Source: Variovorax sp. 679 (GTDB lineage: Bacteria; Pseudomonadota; Gammaproteobacteria; Burkholderiales; Burkholderiaceae_C). Taken from it: a stretch of DNA of 64,000 nt. The stretch is from NCBI RefSeq assembly GCF_003952185.1, contig NZ_RXFS01000004.1, positions 186,001-250,000 on the forward strand. The letters are read 5' to 3'. A program made the translations under genes and the position numbers. The notes beneath the pieces are model-generated. The model saw only the letters and a program-made list of their open reading frames with translations. It made no database searches and had not been told where the DNA came from. Of the stretch, positions 62,896 to 64,000 are shown piece after piece (positions within the stretch are counted from its first letter, which is position 1; each line of letters starts with the position of its first letter).

Positions 62896-63647
62896 ACTCT
62901 CAGACCGAAATTTCGACCGTCCTCGACCGCGACTCCGAGTCCCCGCTGTGGGCCCAGTTCCGCGACGCGCTGCGCATGCAGATCCTGCAGGGCGTGCTGC
63001 CCATCGGCGCCAAGCTGCCGTCCGAAGCCGAGCTAGGCGAGCAGTTCGGCATCTCGCGCATCGTGGTGCGCGAGGCGCTGGCCGACCTGGTGCGCAACAA
63101 CCTCATCTACAAGATCAAGGGCCGTGGCGCCTTCGTCTCGGCGCGCGAGCGCGATGAAGATTTCGTCTCCACCGTGCTCGGCTTCTCCGACGAGATGGAG
63201 CGCAAGGGCCGCTCGGTGCGCACGCAGATCCTCACGCAGGAGCTGCGCGCGCCCACCGAGCAGGAGGCCGCATCGCTCGGCCTGACCGACGACACGCAGG
63301 TGGTGGCGCTCAAGCGCCTGCGCAGCGTGGACGGCGAGTTGCGCCTGCTGGTGGAGACCGTGGTGCCCGCCGACCTGGCGCCGGGCCTGCACCGCACGCG
63401 CCTGGACGATCGCTCGCTCTACGACGTGCTGCGCCGCCAGTACGGCCTGCGCCTGGTGCGCGCCGAACGCTGGATCGATGCCGTGCTGCCCGACGCCGAG
63501 ACCTGCGACCTGCTCAATCTGCCGCAGCCCGAGCCGCTGCTGCGCATCGAGTCGATTGCCTACGGGGCCAACGGCAGGCCGCTGGAGCACTACCGCGCGC
63601 TGCACCGCTGCAAGACCAGCCGCCTGCACGTGCAGACGACGACCTGA
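62892..63647 (+). CDS. GntR family transcriptional regulator, UTRA domain (HutC subfamily)
   Basis: A 251-residue regulator starting at GTG 62892, which overlaps the dehydrogenase stop (GTGA). The wHTH contains LPSEAELGEQFGISRIVVREALADLV (landmark FGISRIVVREALADL) and KGRGAFVS, the GntR wing. The C-terminal UTRA ligand domain ends LLRIESIAYGANGRPLEHYRA. It probably senses a phosphorylated sugar and represses both arms of the locus through the TGTTATGACA repeats in the divergent promoter, about 3.3 kb upstream. An ATG start is not available within the expected N-terminus. Confidence 0.9.
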   Translation: MNSQTEISTVLDRDSESPLWAQFRDALRMQILQGVLPIGAKLPSEAELGEQFGISRIVVREALADLVRNNLIYKIKGRGAFVSARERDEDFVSTVLGFSDEMERKGRSVRTQILTQELRAPTEQEAASLGLTDDTQVVALKRLRSVDGELRLLVETVVPADLAPGLHRTRLDDRSLYDVLRRQYGLRLVRAERWIDAVLPDAETCDLLNLPQPEPLLRIESIAYGANGRPLEHYRALHRCKTSRLHVQTTT

Positions 63648-63656
63648 GGTCCGGGT

Positions 63657-64000
63657 TCAGCTCCTGGCCGCCTTCGAGGGCCAGAGTACCGAGGCGATGG
63701 CGACCATCATCAGCGCCACCGCCACCCAGTCCTGCCAGTGCACAGCCTCGCCGAGCCACACCGCGCCACTGAACACGCCGAGCACCGGGATGAACATCAC
63801 GCTCAGCGTCGACGCGATCGGCGGCAGGCCGCGCGCGAGGTAGAACCATGCGGCGTGCGCGAAGCCGAAGATCAGCACCGCGTTGTAGAGGATCGATCCC
63901 CAGGTCACCTGGCCCGGCCAGCGCCACTGGTCGCGCTCGAACAGCAGCGAGAGCACCGTCATCACCACGGCCGTCATCGCGGTCATCCAGAACGAGAGCG
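63657..64000 (-). CDS. EamA/DMT-family transporter, C-terminal part (cut by window end)
   Basis: At least 114 codons of a drug/metabolite transporter; the start lies beyond the window. Four or five hydrophobic helices are visible. SILYNAVLIFGFAHAAWFYLARGLPPIASTLSVMFIPVLGVFSGAVWLGE is the typical second EamA repeat (landmarks FAHAAWFYLARGLPP and FIPVLGVFSGAVWLGE). It is an inner-membrane exporter of metabolites in the family. It converges with the GntR gene, with 9 bases between the coding ends. Confidence 0.85.
   Translation of the reverse strand, partial: LSFWMTAMTAVVMTVLSLLFERDQWRWPGQVTWGSILYNAVLIFGFAHAAWFYLARGLPPIASTLSVMFIPVLGVFSGAVWLGEAVHWQDWVAVALMMVAIASVLWPSKAARS

Overview
The window is GC-rich, densely coded bacterial DNA, and its gene content points to a beta-proteobacterium of the Burkholderiales, most likely Comamonadaceae and Variovorax-like. 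The grounds are Bug/TTT-type periplasmic receptors, a phasin and a polyhydroxyalkanoate granule-region protein, gentisate catabolism, many LIV-type ABC transporters and a very high G+C third-codon bias. The genus is an inference from gene families, not from a marker gene. No tRNA, rRNA, insertion sequence, prophage or CRISPR array was seen. No gene-free stretch exceeds about 260 bases.

Layout from left to right. (1) 53-7082: an M20 amidohydrolase, a DUF2817 zinc-peptidase-like protein, an orphan Tat-type ABC receptor, a solitary molybdopterin oxidoreductase, a lipoprotein aminopeptidase and a PHA-system protein. (2) 7095-15073, minus strand: a sugar-alcohol locus with AraC regulator, ribose-type ABC importer (receptor, ATPase, permease), Zn polyol dehydrogenase, FGGY kinase and L-xylulose-reductase-like SDR. 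Several of these genes are joined by ATGA overlaps. (3) 15330-16574: a CoA-transferase. (4) 16637-19481: a cassette of subtilisin-like protease, small propeptide/I9-like protein and NUC1-family nuclease, none with a visible signal peptide. This is the best candidate here for an undescribed system. (5) 19498-22516: acyl-CoA-binding protein, TPR protein, TetR regulator, phasin and hotdog thioesterase. (6) 22619-30218: a LysR-controlled 3-hydroxybenzoate/gentisate locus with two Bug receptors and an FAD oxidoreductase. (7) 30249-31948: a lipoprotein and a TesB thioesterase. (8) 31923-43590: a GntR-controlled locus with a full LIV ABC transporter, four SDRs, a KstD-like flavoprotein, a GST and a methyltransferase. 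(9) 43610-48298, minus strand: a second complete LIV transporter. (10) 48566-53679: an orphan AtpE-like c-subunit and a 1568-residue secreted multidomain di-heme protein. (11) 53897-63647: a second polyol locus. Its minus arm holds the ABC importer, aldo/keto reductase and DhnA-type aldolase. Its plus arm holds an FGGY kinase, a GlpD/EryB-like dehydrogenase and a GntR/UTRA regulator. (12) 63657 to the end: a truncated EamA transporter.

The genes describe a metabolically versatile soil or rhizosphere heterotroph. Two ribose-type importers each feed a dehydrogenase/kinase pair for sugar alcohols. Two LIV importers and three orphan receptors bring in acids or amino-acid-like compounds. Hydroxybenzoate is opened through gentisate, and carbon can be stored as PHA.

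Two non-coding observations stand out. A roughly 92-bp element occurs three times, each time directly after a minus-strand stop codon, with paired base changes supporting three RNA hairpins. Divergent promoter regions also carry dyads next to GntR and LysR genes that look like operators.
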